Assembly (NCBI RefSeq): GCF_040869045.1
Contig: NW_027136976.1
Coordinates: forward strand, 62,001-126,000
Origin: Eurosta solidaginis
Lineage: Eukaryota; Arthropoda; Insecta; Diptera; Tephritidae
DNA: 64,000 nucleotides
Direction of reading: 5' to 3'
In this document: positions 27,312 through 41,025 of the stretch, piece after piece
Layout: every line of letters starts with the position of its first letter
How positions within the stretch are numbered: position 1 is the stretch's first letter
Translations under genes and position numbers: made by a program
The notes under the pieces: model-generated
The model's input: only the letters and a program-made list of their open reading frames with translations
Databases searched by the model: none
What the model was told of the DNA's origin: nothing

Positions 27312-30300
27312 AATATGTAGGCTACACGAGAACGGAGACGTCGAGTAACCAAAACAAATGCGTTAAACAAATTCGTACACGTTATTTATCAATTTAACTC
27401 TAGAATTAAAGGATATACAACGAGAAACATCGTTTGACAACCTTTAAACAGTTTTAATAACTATCTCAAAAATTGTCGCTCTGATGCAAACAACTGATGA
27501 GTTATCTACTTAAATTTGTTGAACGAAACGACTTACGTATTTTAGGCATGCTAACCTTTAGCCCGGTAAGCAAATTAAAAAAAAAACGCAATATGTAGGC
27601 TACACGAGAACGGAGACGTCGAGTAACCAAAACAAATGCGTTAAACAAATTCGTACACGTTATTTATCAATTTAACTCTAGAATTAAAGGATGTACAACG
27701 AGAAACAACGTTTGACAACCTATAAACAGTTTTAATAACTATCTCAAAAATTGTCGCTCTGATGCAAACAACTGATGAGTTATCTACTTAAATTTGTTGA
27801 ACAAAACGACTTACGTATTTTAAGCATGCTAACCTTTAGCCCGGTAAGCAAATTAAAAAAAAACGCAATATGTAGGCTACACGAGAACGGAGACGTCGAG
27901 TAACCAAAACAAATGCGTTAAACAAATTCGTACACGTTATTTATCAATTTAACTCTAGAATTAAAGGATATACAACGAGAAACAACGTTTGACAAACTTT
28001 AAACAGTTTTAATAACTATCTCAAAAATTGTCGCTCTGATGCAAACAACTGATTAGTTATCTACTTAAATTTGTTGAACAAAACGACTTACGCATTTTTA
28101 GCATGCTAACCTTTAGCCCGGTAAGCAAATTAAAAAAAAAACGCAATATGTAGGCTACACAAGAACGGAGACGTCGAGTAACCAAAACAAATGCGTTAAA
28201 CAAATTCGTACACGTTATTTATCAATTTAACTCTAGAATTAAAGGATGTACAACGAGAAACAACGTTTGACAACCTTTAAACAGTTTTAATAACTATCTC
28301 AAAAATTGTCGCTCTGATGCAAACAACTGATGAGTTATCTACTTAAATTTGTTGAACAAAACGACTTACGTATTTTAAGCATGCTAACCTTTAGCCCGGT
28401 AAGCAAATTAAAAAAAAAACGCAATATGTAGGCTACACGAGAACGGAGACGTCGAGTAACCAAAACAAATGCGTTAAACAAATTCGTACACGTTATTTAT
28501 CAATTTAACTCTAGAATTAAAGGATGTACAACGAGAAACAACGTTTGACAACCTTTAAATAGTTTTAATAACTATCTCAAAAATTGTCGCTCTGATGCAA
28601 ACAACTGATGAGTTATCTACTTAAATTTGTTGAACAAAACGACTTACGTATTTTAAGCATGCTAACCTTTAGCCCGGTAAGCAAATTAAAAAAAAAACGC
28701 AATATGTAGGCTACATGAGAACGGAGACGTCGAGTAACCAAAACAAATGCGTTAAACAAATTCGTACACGTTATTTATCAATTTAACTATAGAATTAAAG
28801 GATATACAACGAGAAACATCGTTTGACAACCTTTAAATAGTTTTAATAACTATCTCAAAAATTGTCGCTCTGATGCAAACAACTGATGAGTTATCTACTT
28901 AAATTTGTTGAACAAAACGACTTACGTATTTTAAGCATGCTAACCTTTAGCCCGGTAAGCAAATTAAAAAAAAAACGCAATATGTAGGCTACACGAGAAC
29001 GGAGACGTCGAGTAACCAAAACAAATGCGTTAAACAAATTCGTACACGTTATTTATCAATTTAACTCTAGAATTAAAGGATGTACAACGAGAAACAACGT
29101 TTGACAACCTTTAAACAGTTTTAATAACTATCTCAAAAATTGTCGCTCTGATGCAAACAACTGATGAGTTATCTACTTAAATTTTTTGAACAAAACGACT
29201 TACGTATTTTAAGCATGCTAACCTTTAGCCCGGTAAGCAAATTAAAAAAAAAACGCAATATGTAGGCTACACGAGAACGGAGACGTCGAGTAACCAAAAC
29301 AAATGCGTTAAACAAATTCGTACACGTTATTTATCAATTTAACTCTAGAATTAAAGGATGTACAACGAGAAACAACGTTTGACAACCTTTAAACAGTTTT
29401 AATAACTATCTCAAAAATTGTCGCTCTGATGCAAACAACTGATGAGTTATCTACTTAAATTTTTTGAACAAAACGACTTACGTATTTTAAGCATGCTAAC
29501 CTTTAGCCCGGTAAGCAAATTACAAAAAAAACGCAATATGTAGGCTACACGAGAACGGAGACGTCGAGTAACCAAAACAAATGCGTTAAACAAATTCGTA
29601 CACGTTATTTATCAATTTAACTCTAGAATTAAAGGATGTACAACGAGAAACAACGTTTGACAACCTTTAAACAGTTTTAATAACTATCTCAAAAATTGTC
29701 GCTCTGCTGCAAACAACTGATGAGTTATCTACTTAAATTTGTTGAACAAAACGACTTACGTATTTTAAGCATGCTAACCTTTAGCCCGGTAAGCAAATTA
29801 AAAAAAAAACGCAATATGTAGGCTACACGAGAACGGAGACGTCGAGTAACCAAAACAAATGCGTTAAACAAATTCGTACACGTTATTTATCAATTTAACT
29901 CTAGAATTAAAGGATGTACAACGAGAAACAACGTTTGACAACCTTTAAACAGTTTTAATAACTATCTCAAAAATTGTCGCTCTGATGCAAACAACTGATG
30001 AGTTATCTACTTAAATTTGTTGAACAAAACGACTTACGTATTTTAAGCATGCTAACCTTTAGCCCGGTAAGCAAATTAAAAAAAACGCAATATGTAGGCT
30101 ACACGAGAACGGAGACGTCGAGTAACCAAAACAAATGCGTTAAACAAATTCGTACACGTTATTTATCAATTTAACTCTAGAATTAAAGGATGTAAAACGA
30201 GAAACAACGTTTGACAACCTTTAAATAGTTTTAATAACTATCTCAAAAATTGTCGCTCTGATGCAAACAACTGATGAGTTATCTACTTAAATTTGTTGAA

Positions 30301-31198
30301 CAAAACGACTTACGTATTTTAAGCATGCTAACCTTTAGCCCGGTAAGCAAATTAAAAAAAAAACGCAATATGTAGGCTACACGAGAACGGAGACGTCGAG
30401 TAACCAAAACAAATGCGTTAAACAAATTCGTACACGTTATTTATCAATTTAACTCTAGAATTAAAGGATGTACAACGAGAAACAACGTTTGACAACCTTT
30501 AAACAGTTTTAATAACTATCTCAAAAATTGTCGCTCTGATGCAAACAACTGATGAGTTATCTACTTAAATTTGTTGAACAAAACGACTTACGTATTTTAA
30601 GTATGCTAACCTTTAGCCCGGTAAGCAAATTAAAAAAAAACGCAATATGTAGGCTACACGAGAACGGAGACGTCGAGTAACCAAAACAAATGCGTTAAAC
30701 AAATTCGTACACGTTATTTATCAATTTAACTCTAGAATTAAAGGATATACAACGAGAAACAACGTTTGACAACCTTTAAACAGTTTTAATAACTATCTCA
30801 AAAATTGTCGCTCTGATGCAAACAACTGATGAGTTATCTACTTAAATTTGTTGAACAAAACGACTTACGTATTTTAAGCATGCTAACCTTTAGCCCGGTA
30901 AGCAAATTAAAAAAAAACGCAATATGTAGGCTACACGAGAACGGAGACGTCGAGTAACCAAAACAAATGCGTTAAACAAATTCGTACACGTTATTTATCA
31001 ATTTAACTCTAGAATTAAAGGATGTACAACGAGAAACAACGTTTGACAACCTTTAAACAGTTTTAATAACTATCTCAAAAATTGTCGCTCTGATGCAAAC
31101 AACTGATGAGTTATCTACTTAAATTTGTTGAACAAAACGACTTACGTATTTTAAGCATGCTAACCTTTAGCCCGGTAAGCAAATTAAAAAAAAACGCA

Positions 31199-34100
31199 AT
31201 ATGTAGGCTACACGAGAACGGAGACGTCGAGTAACCAAAACAAATGCGTTAAAAAAATTCGTACACGTTATTTATCAATTTAACTCTAGAATTAAAGGAT
31301 ATACAACGAGAAACAACGTTTGACAACCTTTAAACAGTTTTAATAACTATCTCAAAAATTGTCGCTCTGATGCAAACAACTGATGAGTTATCTACTTAAA
31401 TTTGTTGAACAAAACGACTTACGTATTTTAAGCATGCTAACCTTTAGCCCGGTAAGCAAATTAAAAAAAAAACGCAATATGTAGGCTACACGAGAACGGA
31501 GACGTCGAGTAACCAAAACAAATGCGTTAAACAAATTCGTACACGTTATTTATCAATTTAACTCTAGAATTAAAGGATATACAACGAGAAACAACGTTTG
31601 ACAACCTTTAAACAGTTTTAATAACTATCTCAAAAATTGTCGCTCTGATGCAAACAACTGATGAGTTATCTACTTAAATTTGTTGAACAAAACGACTTAC
31701 GTATTTTAAGCATGCTGACCTTTAGCCCGGTAAGCAAATTAAAAAAAAAACGCAATATGTAGGCTACACGAGAACGGAGACGTCGAGTAACCAAAACAAA
31801 TGCGTTAAACATATTCGTACACGTTATTTATCAATTTAACTCTAGAATTAAAGGATATACAACGAGAAACATCGTTTGACAACCTTTAAATAGTTTTAAT
31901 AACTATCTCAAAAATTGTCGCTCTGATGCAAACAACTGATGAGTTATCTACTTAAATTTGTTGAACAAAACGACTTACGTATTTTAAGCATGCTAACCTT
32001 TAGCCCGGTAAGCAAATTAAAAAAAAAACGCAATATGTAGGCTACACGAGAACGGAGACGTCGAGTAACCAAAACAAATGCGTTAAACAAATTCGTACAC
32101 GTTATTTATTAATTTAACTCTAGAATTAAAGGATATACAACGAGAAACAACGTTTGACAACCTTTAAACAGTTTTAATAACTATCGCAAAAATTGTCGCT
32201 CTGATGCAAACAACTGATGAGTTATCTACTTAAATTTGTTGAACAAAACGACTTACGTATTTTAAGCATGCTAACCTTTAGCCCGGTAAGCAAATTAAAA
32301 AAAAACGCAATATGTAGGCTACACGAGAACGGAGACGTCGAGTAACCAAAACAAATGCGTTAAAAAAATTCGTACACGTTATTTATCAATTTAACTCTAG
32401 AATTAAAGGATATACAACGAGAAACAACGTTTGACAACCTTTAAACAGTTTTAATAACTATCTCAAAAATTGTCGCTCTGATGCAAACAACTGATGAGTT
32501 ATCTACTTAAATTTGTTGAACAAAACGACTTACGTATTTTAAGCATGCTAACCTTTAGCCCGGTAAGCAAATTAAAAAAAAAACGCAATATGTAGGCTAC
32601 ACGAGAACGGAGACGTCGAGTAACCAAAACAAATGCGTTAAACAAATTCGTACACGTTATTTATCAATTTAACTCTAGAATTAAAGGATATACAACGAGA
32701 AACAACGTTTGACAACCTTTAAACAGTTTTAATAACTATCTCAAAAATTGTCGCTCTGATGCAAACAACTGATGAGTTATCTACTTAAATTTGTTGAACA
32801 AAACGACTTACGTATTTTAAGCATGCTGACCTTTAGCCCGGTAAGCAAATTAAAAAAAAAAACGCAATATGTAGGCTACACGAGAACGGAGACGTCGAGT
32901 AACCAAAACAAATGCGTTAAACAAATTCGTACACGTTATTTATCAATTTAACTCTAGAATTAAAGGATATACAACGAGAAACAACGTTTGACAACCTTTA
33001 AACAGTTTTAATAACTATCTCAAAAATTGTCGCTCTGATGCAAACAACTGATGAGTTATCTACTTAAATTTGTTGAACAAAACGGCTTACGTATTTTAAG
33101 CATGCTAACCTTTAGCCCGGTAAGCAAATTAAAAAAAAACGCAATATGTAGGCTACACGAGAGCGGAGACGTCGAGTAACCAAAACAAATGCGTTAAACA
33201 AATTCGTACACGTTATTTATCAATTTAACTCTAGAATTAAAGGATGTACAACGAGAAACAACGTTTGACAACCTTTAAACAGTTTTAATAACTATCTCAA
33301 AAATTGTCGCTCTGATGCAAACAACTGATGAGTTATCTACTTAAATTTGTTGAACAAAACGACTTACGTATTTTAAGCATGCTAACCTTTAGCCCGGTAA
33401 GCAAATTAAAAAAAAACGCAATATGTAGGCTACACGAGAACGGAGACGTCGAGTAACCAAAACAAATGCGTTAAAAAAATTCGTACACGTTATTTATCAA
33501 TTTAACTCTAGAATTAAAGGATATACAACGAGAAACAACGTTTGACAACCTTTAAACAGTTTTAATAACTATCTCAAAAATTGTCGCTCTGATGCAAACA
33601 ACTGATGAGTTATCTACTTAAATTTGTTGAACAAAACGACTTACGTATTTTAAGCATGCTAACCTTTAGCCCGGTAAGCAAATTAAAAAAAAAACGCAAT
33701 ATGTAGGCTACACGAGAACGGAGACGTCGAGTAACCAAAACAAATGCGTTAAACAAATTCGTACACGTTATTTATCAATTTAACTCTAGAATTAAAGGAT
33801 ATACAACGAGAAACAACTTTTGACAACCTTTAAACAGTTTTAATAACTATCTCAAAAATTGTCGCTCTGATGCAAACAACTGATGAGTTATCTACTTAAA
33901 TTTGTTGAACAAAACGACTTATGTATTTTAAGCATGCTGACCTTTAGCCCGGTAAGCAAATTAAAAAAAAAACGCAATATGTAGGCTACACGAGAACGGA
34001 GACGTCGAGTAACCAAAACAAATGCGTTAAACATATTCGTACACGTTATTTATCAATTTAACTCTAGAATTAAAGGATATACAACGAGAAACATCGTTTG

Positions 34101-37100
34101 ACAACCTTTAAATAGTTTTAATAACTATCTCAAAAATTGTCGCTCTGATGCAAACAACTGATGAGTTATCTACTTAAATTTGTTGAACAAAACGACTTAC
34201 GTATTTTAAGCATGCTAACCTTTAGCCCGGTAAGCAAATTAAAAAAAAACGCAATATGTAGGCTACACGAGTACGGAGACGTCGAGTAACCAAAACAAAT
34301 GCGTTAAAAAAATTCGTACACGTTATTTATCAATTTAACTCTAGAATTAAAGGATATACAACGAGAAACAACGTTTGACAACCTTTAAACAGTTTTAATA
34401 ACTATCTCAAAAATTGTCGCTCTGATGCAAACAACTGATGAGTTATCTACTTAAATTTGTTGAACAAAACGACTTACGTATTTTAAGCATGCTAACCTTT
34501 AGCCCGGTAAGCAAATTAAAAAAAAAACGCAATATGTAGGCTACACGAGAACGGAGACGTCGAGTAACCAAAACAAATGCGTTAAACAAATTCGTACACG
34601 TTATTTATCAATTTAACTCTAAAATTAAAGGATGTACAACGAGAAACAACGTTTGACAACCTTTAAACAGTTTTAATAACTATCTCAAAAATTGTCGCTC
34701 TGATGCAAACAACTGATGAGTTATCTACTTAAATTTGTTGAACAAAACGACTTACGTATTTTAAGTATGCTAACCTTTAGCCCGGTAAGCAAATTAAAAA
34801 AAAAAAACGCAATATGTAGGCTACACGAGAACGGAGACGTCGAGTAACCAAAACAAATGCGTTAAACAAATTCGTACACGTTATTTATCAATTTAACTCT
34901 AGAATTAAAGGATATACAACGAGAAACAACGTTTGACAACCTTTAAACAGTTTTAATAACTATCTCAAAAATTGTCGCTCTGATGCAAACAACTGATGAG
35001 TTATCTACTTAAATTTGTTGAACAAAACGACTTACGTATTTTAAGCATGCTAACGTTTAGCCCGGTAAGCAAATTAAAAAAAAACGCAATATGTAGGCTA
35101 CACGAGAACGGAGACGTCGAGTAACCAAAACAAATGCGTTAAACAAATTCGTACACGTTATTTATCAATTTAACTCTAGAATTAAAGGATGTACAACGAG
35201 AAACAACGTTTGACAACCTTTAAACAGTTTTAATAACTATCTCAAAAATTGTCGCTCTGATGCAAACAACTGATGAGTTATCTACTTAAATTTGTTGAAC
35301 AAAACGACTTACGTATTTTAAGCATGCTAACCTTTAGCCCGGTAAGCAAATTAAAAAAAAAACGCAATATGTAGGCTACACGAGAACGGAGACGTCGAGT
35401 AACCAAAACAAATGCGTTAAAAAAATTCGTACACGTTATTTATCAATTTAACTCTAGAATTAAAGGATATACAACGAGAAACAACGTTTGACAACCTTTA
35501 AACAGTTTTAATAACTATCTCAAAAATTGTCGCTCTGATGCAAACAACTGATGAGTTATCTACTTAAATTTGTTGAACAAAACGACTTACGTATTTTAAG
35601 CATGCTAACCTTTAGCCCGGTAAGCAAATTAAAAAAAAAAACGCAATATGTAGGCTACACGAGAACGGAGACGTCGAGTAACCAAAACAAATGCGTTAAA
35701 CAAATTCGTACACGTTATTTATCAATTTAACTCTAGAATTAAAGGATATACAACGAGAAACAACGTTTGACAACCTTTAAACAGTTTTAATAACTATCTC
35801 AAAAATTGTCGCTCTGATGCAAACAACTGATGAGTTATCTACTTAAATTTGTTGAACAAAACGACTTACGTATTTTAAGCATGCTGACCTTTAGCCCGGT
35901 AAGCAAATTAAAAAAAAAACGCAATATGTAGGCTACACGAGAACGGAGACGTCGAGTAACCAAAACAAATGCGTTAAACATATTCGTACACGTTATTTAT
36001 CAATTTAACTCTAGAATTAAAGGATATACAACGAGAACCATCGTTTGACAACCTTTAAATAGTTTTAATAACTATCTCAAAAATTGTCGCTCTGATGCAA
36101 ACAACTGATGAGTTATCTACTTAAATTTGTTGAACAAAACGACTTACGTATTTTAAGCATGCTAACCTTTAGCCCGGTAAGCAAATTAAAAAAAAAACGC
36201 AATATGTAGGCTACACGAGAACGGAGACGTCGAGTAACCAAAACAAATGCGTTAAACAAATTCGTACACGTTATTTATTAATTTAACTCTAGAATTAAAG
36301 GATATACAACGAGAAACAACGTTTGACAACCTTTAAACAGTTTTAATAACTATCGCAAAAATTGTCGCTCTGATGCAAACAACTGATGAGTTATCTACTT
36401 AAATTTGTTGAACAAAACGACTTACGTATTTTAAGCATGCTAACCTTTAGCCCGGTAAGCAAATTAAAAAAAAACGCAATATGTAGGCTACACGAGAACG
36501 GAGACGTCGAGTAACCAAAACAAATGCGTTAAAAAAATTCGTACACGTTATTTATCAATTTAACTCTAGAATTAAAGGATATACAACGAGAAACAACGTT
36601 TGACAACCTTTAAACAGTTTTAATAACTATCTCAAAAATTGTCGCTCTGATGCAAACAACTGATGAGTTATCTACTTAAATTTGTTGAACAAAACGACTT
36701 ACGTATTTTAAGCATGCTAACCTTTAGCCCGGTAAGCAAATTTAAAAAAAAACGCAATATGTAGGCTACACGAGAACGGAGACGTCGAGTAACCAAAACA
36801 AATGCGTTAAACAAATTCGTACACGTTATTTATCAATTTAACTCTAGAATTAAAGGATATACAACGAGAAACAACGTTTGACAACCTTTAAACAGTTTTA
36901 ATAACTATCTCAAAAATTGTCGCTCTGATGCAAACAACTGATGAGTTATCTACTTAAATTTGTTGAACAAAACGACTTACGTATTTTAAGCATGCTGACC
37001 TTTAGCCCGGTAAGCAAATTAAAAAAAAAAACGCAATATGTAGGCTACACGAGAACGGAGACGTCGAGTAACCAAAACAAATGCGTTAAACATATTCGTA

Positions 37101-37312
37101 CACGTTATTTATCAATTTAACTCTAGAATTAAAGGATATACAACGAGAAACATCGTTTGACAACCTTTAAATAGTTTTAATAACTATCTCAAAAATTGTC
37201 GCTCTGATGCAAACAACTGATGAGTTATCTACTTAAATTTGTTGAACAAAACGACTTACGTATTTTAAGCATGCTAACCTTTAGCCCGGTATGCAAATTA
37301 AAAATAAAACGC
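31199..37312. repeat. Tetrameric higher-order repeat domain (about 1,111 bp period)
   Basis: A monomer with GCGTTAAAAAAATTCG (C to A in the usual TTAAACAAATTCG) occurs with GCGTT ending at 31250, 32361, 33472, 34305, 35418 and 36530. The spacings are 1111, 1111, 833, 1113 and 1112 bp, that is 4, 4, 3, 4 and 4 monomers. The following monomer usually carries CATGCTGACC (31715, 32826, 33937, 35884, 36995), and the next often carries ACATATTCG with AAACATCG and AAATAG. The domain is about 22 monomers long, with one trimeric irregularity near 33.5-34.3 kb. Confidence 0.85.
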
Positions 37313-40300
37313 AATATGTAGGCTACACGAGAACGGAGACGTCGAGTAACCAAAACAAATGCGTTAAACAAATTCGTACACGTTATTTATCAATTTAACT
37401 CTAGAATTAAAGGATATACAACGAGAAACAACGTTTGACAACCTTTAAACAGTTTTAATAACTATCTCAAAAATTGTCGCTCTGATGCAAACAACTGATG
37501 AGTTATCTACTTAAATTTGTTGAACAAAACGACTTACGTATTTTAAGCATGCTAACCTTTAGCCCGGTAAGCAAAGTAAAAAAAAAAACGCAATATGTAG
37601 GCTACACGAGAACGGAGACGTCGAGTAACCAAAACAAATGCGTTAAACAAATTCGTACACGTTATTTATCAATTTAACTCTAGAATTAAAGGATATACAA
37701 CGAGAAACATCGTTTGACAACCTTTAAATAGTTTTAATAACTATCTCAAAAATTGTCGCTCTGATGCAAACAACTGATGAGTTATCTACTTAAATTTGGT
37801 GAACAAAACGACTTACGTATTTTAAGCATGCTATAACGTTTAGCCCGGTAAGCAAATTAAAAAAAAAACGCAATATGTAGGCTACACGAGAACGGAGACG
37901 TCGTGTAACCAAAACAAATGCGTTAAACAAATTCGTACACATTATTTATCAATTTAACTCTAGAATTAAAGGATGTACAACGAGAAACAACGTTTGACAA
38001 CCTTTAAACAGTTTTAATAACTATCTCAAAAATTGTCGCTCTGATGCAAACAACTGATGAGTTATCTACTTAAATTTGTTGAACAAAACGACTTACGTAT
38101 TTTAAGCATGCTAACCTTTAGCCCGGTAAGCAAATTAAAAAAAAACGCAATATGTAGGCTACACGAGAACGGAGACGTCGAGTAACCAAAACAAATGCGT
38201 TAAACAAATTCGTACACGTTATTTATCAATTTAACTCTAGAATTAAAGGATGTACAACGAGAAACAACGTTTGACAACCTTTAAACAGTTTTAATAACTA
38301 TCTCAAAAATTGTCGCTCTGATGCAAACAACTGATGAGTTATCTACTTAAATTTGTTGAACAAAACGACTTACGTATTTTAAGCATGCTAACCTTTAGCC
38401 CGGTAAGCAAATAAAAAAAAAAAAACGCAATATGTAGGCTACACGAGAACGGAGACGTCGAGTAACCAAAACAAATGCGTTAAACAAATTCGTACACGTT
38501 ATTTATCAATTTAACTCTAGAATTAAAGGATATACAACGAGAAACATCGTTTGACAACCTTTAAACAGTTTTAATAACTATCTCAAAAATTGTCGTTCTG
38601 ATGCAAACAACTGATGAGTTATCTACTTAAATTTGTTGAACAAAACGACTTACGTATTTTAAGCATTCTAACCTTTAGCCCGGTAAGCAAATTAAAAAAA
38701 AACGCAATATGTAGGCTACACGAGAACGGAGACTTCGAGTAACCAAAACAAATGCGTTAAACAAATTCGTACACGTTATTTATCAATTTAACTCTAGAAT
38801 TAAAGGATGTACAACGAGAAACAACGTTTGACAACCTTTAAACAGTTTTAATAACTATCTCAAAAATTGTCGCTCTGATGCAAACAACTGATGAGTTATC
38901 TACTAAAATTTGTTGAACAAAACGACTTACGTATTTTGAGCATGCTAACCTTTAGCCCGGTAAGCAAATTAAAAAAAAAACGCAATATGTAGGCTACACG
39001 AGAACGGAGACGTCGAGTAACCAAAACAAATGCGTTAAACAAATTCGTACACGTTATTTATCAATTTAACTCTAGAATTAAAGGATGTACAACGAGAAAC
39101 AACGTTTGACAACCTTTAAACAGTTTTAATAACTATCTCAAACATTTTCGCTCTGATGCAAACAACTGATGTGTTATCTACTTAAATTTGTTGAACAAAA
39201 CGACTTACGTATTTTAAGCATGCTAACCTTTAGCCCGGTAAGCAAATTAAAAAAAAAACGCAATATGTAGGCTACACGAGAACGGAGACGTCGAGTAACC
39301 AAAACAAATGCGTTAAACAAATTCGTACACGTTATTTATCAATTTAACCCTAGAATTAAAGGATGTACAACGAGAAACAACGTTTGACAACCTTTAAATA
39401 GTTTTAATAACTATCTCAAAAATTGTCGCTCTGATGCAAACAACTGATGAGTTATCTACTTAAATTTGTTGAACAAAACGACTTACGTATTTTAAGCATG
39501 CTAACCTTTAGCCCGGTAAGCAAATTAAAAAAAAAACGCAATATGTAGGCTACACGAGAACGGAGACGTCGAGTAACCAAAACAAATGCGTTAAACAAAT
39601 TCGTACACGTTATTTATCAATTTAACTCTAGAATTAAAGGATGTACAACGAGAAACAACGTTTGACAACCTTTAAACAGTTTTAATAACTATCTCAAAAA
39701 TTGTCGCTCTGATGCAAACAACTGATGAGTTATCTACTTAAATTTGTTGAACAAAACGACTTACGTATTTTAAGCATGCTAACCTTTAGCCCGGTAAGCA
39801 AATTAAAAAAAAAACGCAATATGTAGGCTACACGAGAACGGAGACGTCGAGTAACCAAAACAAATGCGTTAAACAAATTCGTACACGTTATTTATCAATT
39901 TAACTCTAGAATTAAAGGATGTACAACGAGAAACAACGTTTGACAACCTTTAAACAGTTTTAATAACTATCTCAAAAATTGTCGCTCTGATGCAAACAAC
40001 TGATGAGTTATCTACTTAAATTTGTTGAACAAAACGACTTACGTATTTTAAGCATGCTAACCTTTAGCCCGGTAAGCAAATTAAAAAAAAAACGCAATAT
40101 GTAGGCTACACGAGAACGGAGACGTCGAGTAACCAAAACAAATGCGTTAAACAAATTCGTACACGTTATTTATCAATTTAACTCTAGAATTAAAGGATGT
40201 AAAACGAGAAACAACGTTTGACAACCTTTAAATAGTTTTAATAACTATCTCAAAAATTGTCGCTCTGATGCAAACAACTGATGAGTTATCTACTTAAATT

Positions 40301-40936
40301 TGTTGAACAAAACGACTTACGTATTTTAAGCATGCTAACCTTTAGCCCGGTAAGCAAATTAAAAAAAAAACGCAATATGTAGGCTACACGAGAACGGAGA
40401 CGTCGAGTAACCAAAATAAATGCGTTAAACAAATTCGTACACGTTATTTATCAATTTAACTCTAGAATTAAAGGATGTACAACGAGAAACAACGTTTGAC
40501 AACCTTTAAACAGTTTTAATAACTATCTCAAAAATTGTCGCTCTGATGCAAACAACTGATGAGTTATCTACTTAAATTTGTTGAACAAAACGACTTACGT
40601 ATTTTAAGTATGCTAACCTTTAGCCCGGTAAGCAAATTAAAAAAAAAACGCAATATGTAGGCTACACGAGAACGGAGACGTCGAGTAACTAAAACAAATG
40701 CGTTAAACAAATTCGTACACGTTATTTATCAATTTAACTCTAGAATTAAAGGATATACAACGAGAAACAACGTTTGACAACCTTTAAACAGTTTTAATAA
40801 CTATCTCAAAAATTGTCGCTCTGATGCAAACAACTGATGAGTTATCTACTTAAATTTGTTGAACAAAACGACTTACGTATTTTAAGCATGCTAACCTTTA
40901 GCCCGGTAAGCAAATTAAACAAGTAAGGAAGGCTAA

Positions 40937-40954
40937 GTTCGGGTGTGACCGAAC
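40937..40954 (-). other. Near-terminal hairpin of HINE copy 1
   Basis: GTTCGG and CCGAAC form a perfect 6-bp stem around a 6-nt loop. On the minus strand the hairpin lies 17 nt from the element end, where Helentron and helitron elements carry their 3' hairpin, thought to mark the end of rolling-circle transfer. That role is inferred from the family. Confidence 0.75.
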
Positions 40955-40960
40955 ATTACA

Positions 40961-40976
40961 TACTCAGTTGAGAGCT
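40961..40976. repeat. Subterminal inverted repeat, left member, HINE copy 1
   Basis: TACTCAGTTGAGAGCT pairs with 45295-45314 at the other end. TACTCAGTTGAG is an exact 12-bp inverted match, and AGCT follows after a 3-nt difference. Paired subterminal inverted repeats, one at the 5' end and one just inside the 3' hairpin, are characteristic of Helentron-type elements. Confidence 0.8.
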
Positions 40977-41025
40977 ATGGAGACAAAATAAGGAAAATCA
41001 CCATGTAGGAAAATGAACCTAGGGT

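Larger units (their letters stand above)
16631..40919. repeat. 278-bp satellite array, subfamily A2 (about 87 monomers)
   Basis: Same monomer, register and orientation as the preceding block, but from the monomer at 16631 nearly all copies read TTTTAAGCATGCTAACC, with ATTGTCGCTC and TTTGTTGAAC. Two types are interspersed: one with GATGTACAACGAGAAACAACG and AAACAG, the other with GATATACAACGAGAAACATCG and AAATAG. Local higher-order repeats are visible (dimeric near 20-22 kb, tetrameric near 31-37 kb). The last monomer ends at its A-tract, where HINE copy 1 begins. No coding or RNA feature is seen. Confidence 0.96.

Noticed and set aside
1..40919. CRISPR array
   Set aside because: The repeats are contiguous 278-bp monomers with no unique spacers, and the window is eukaryotic in character.
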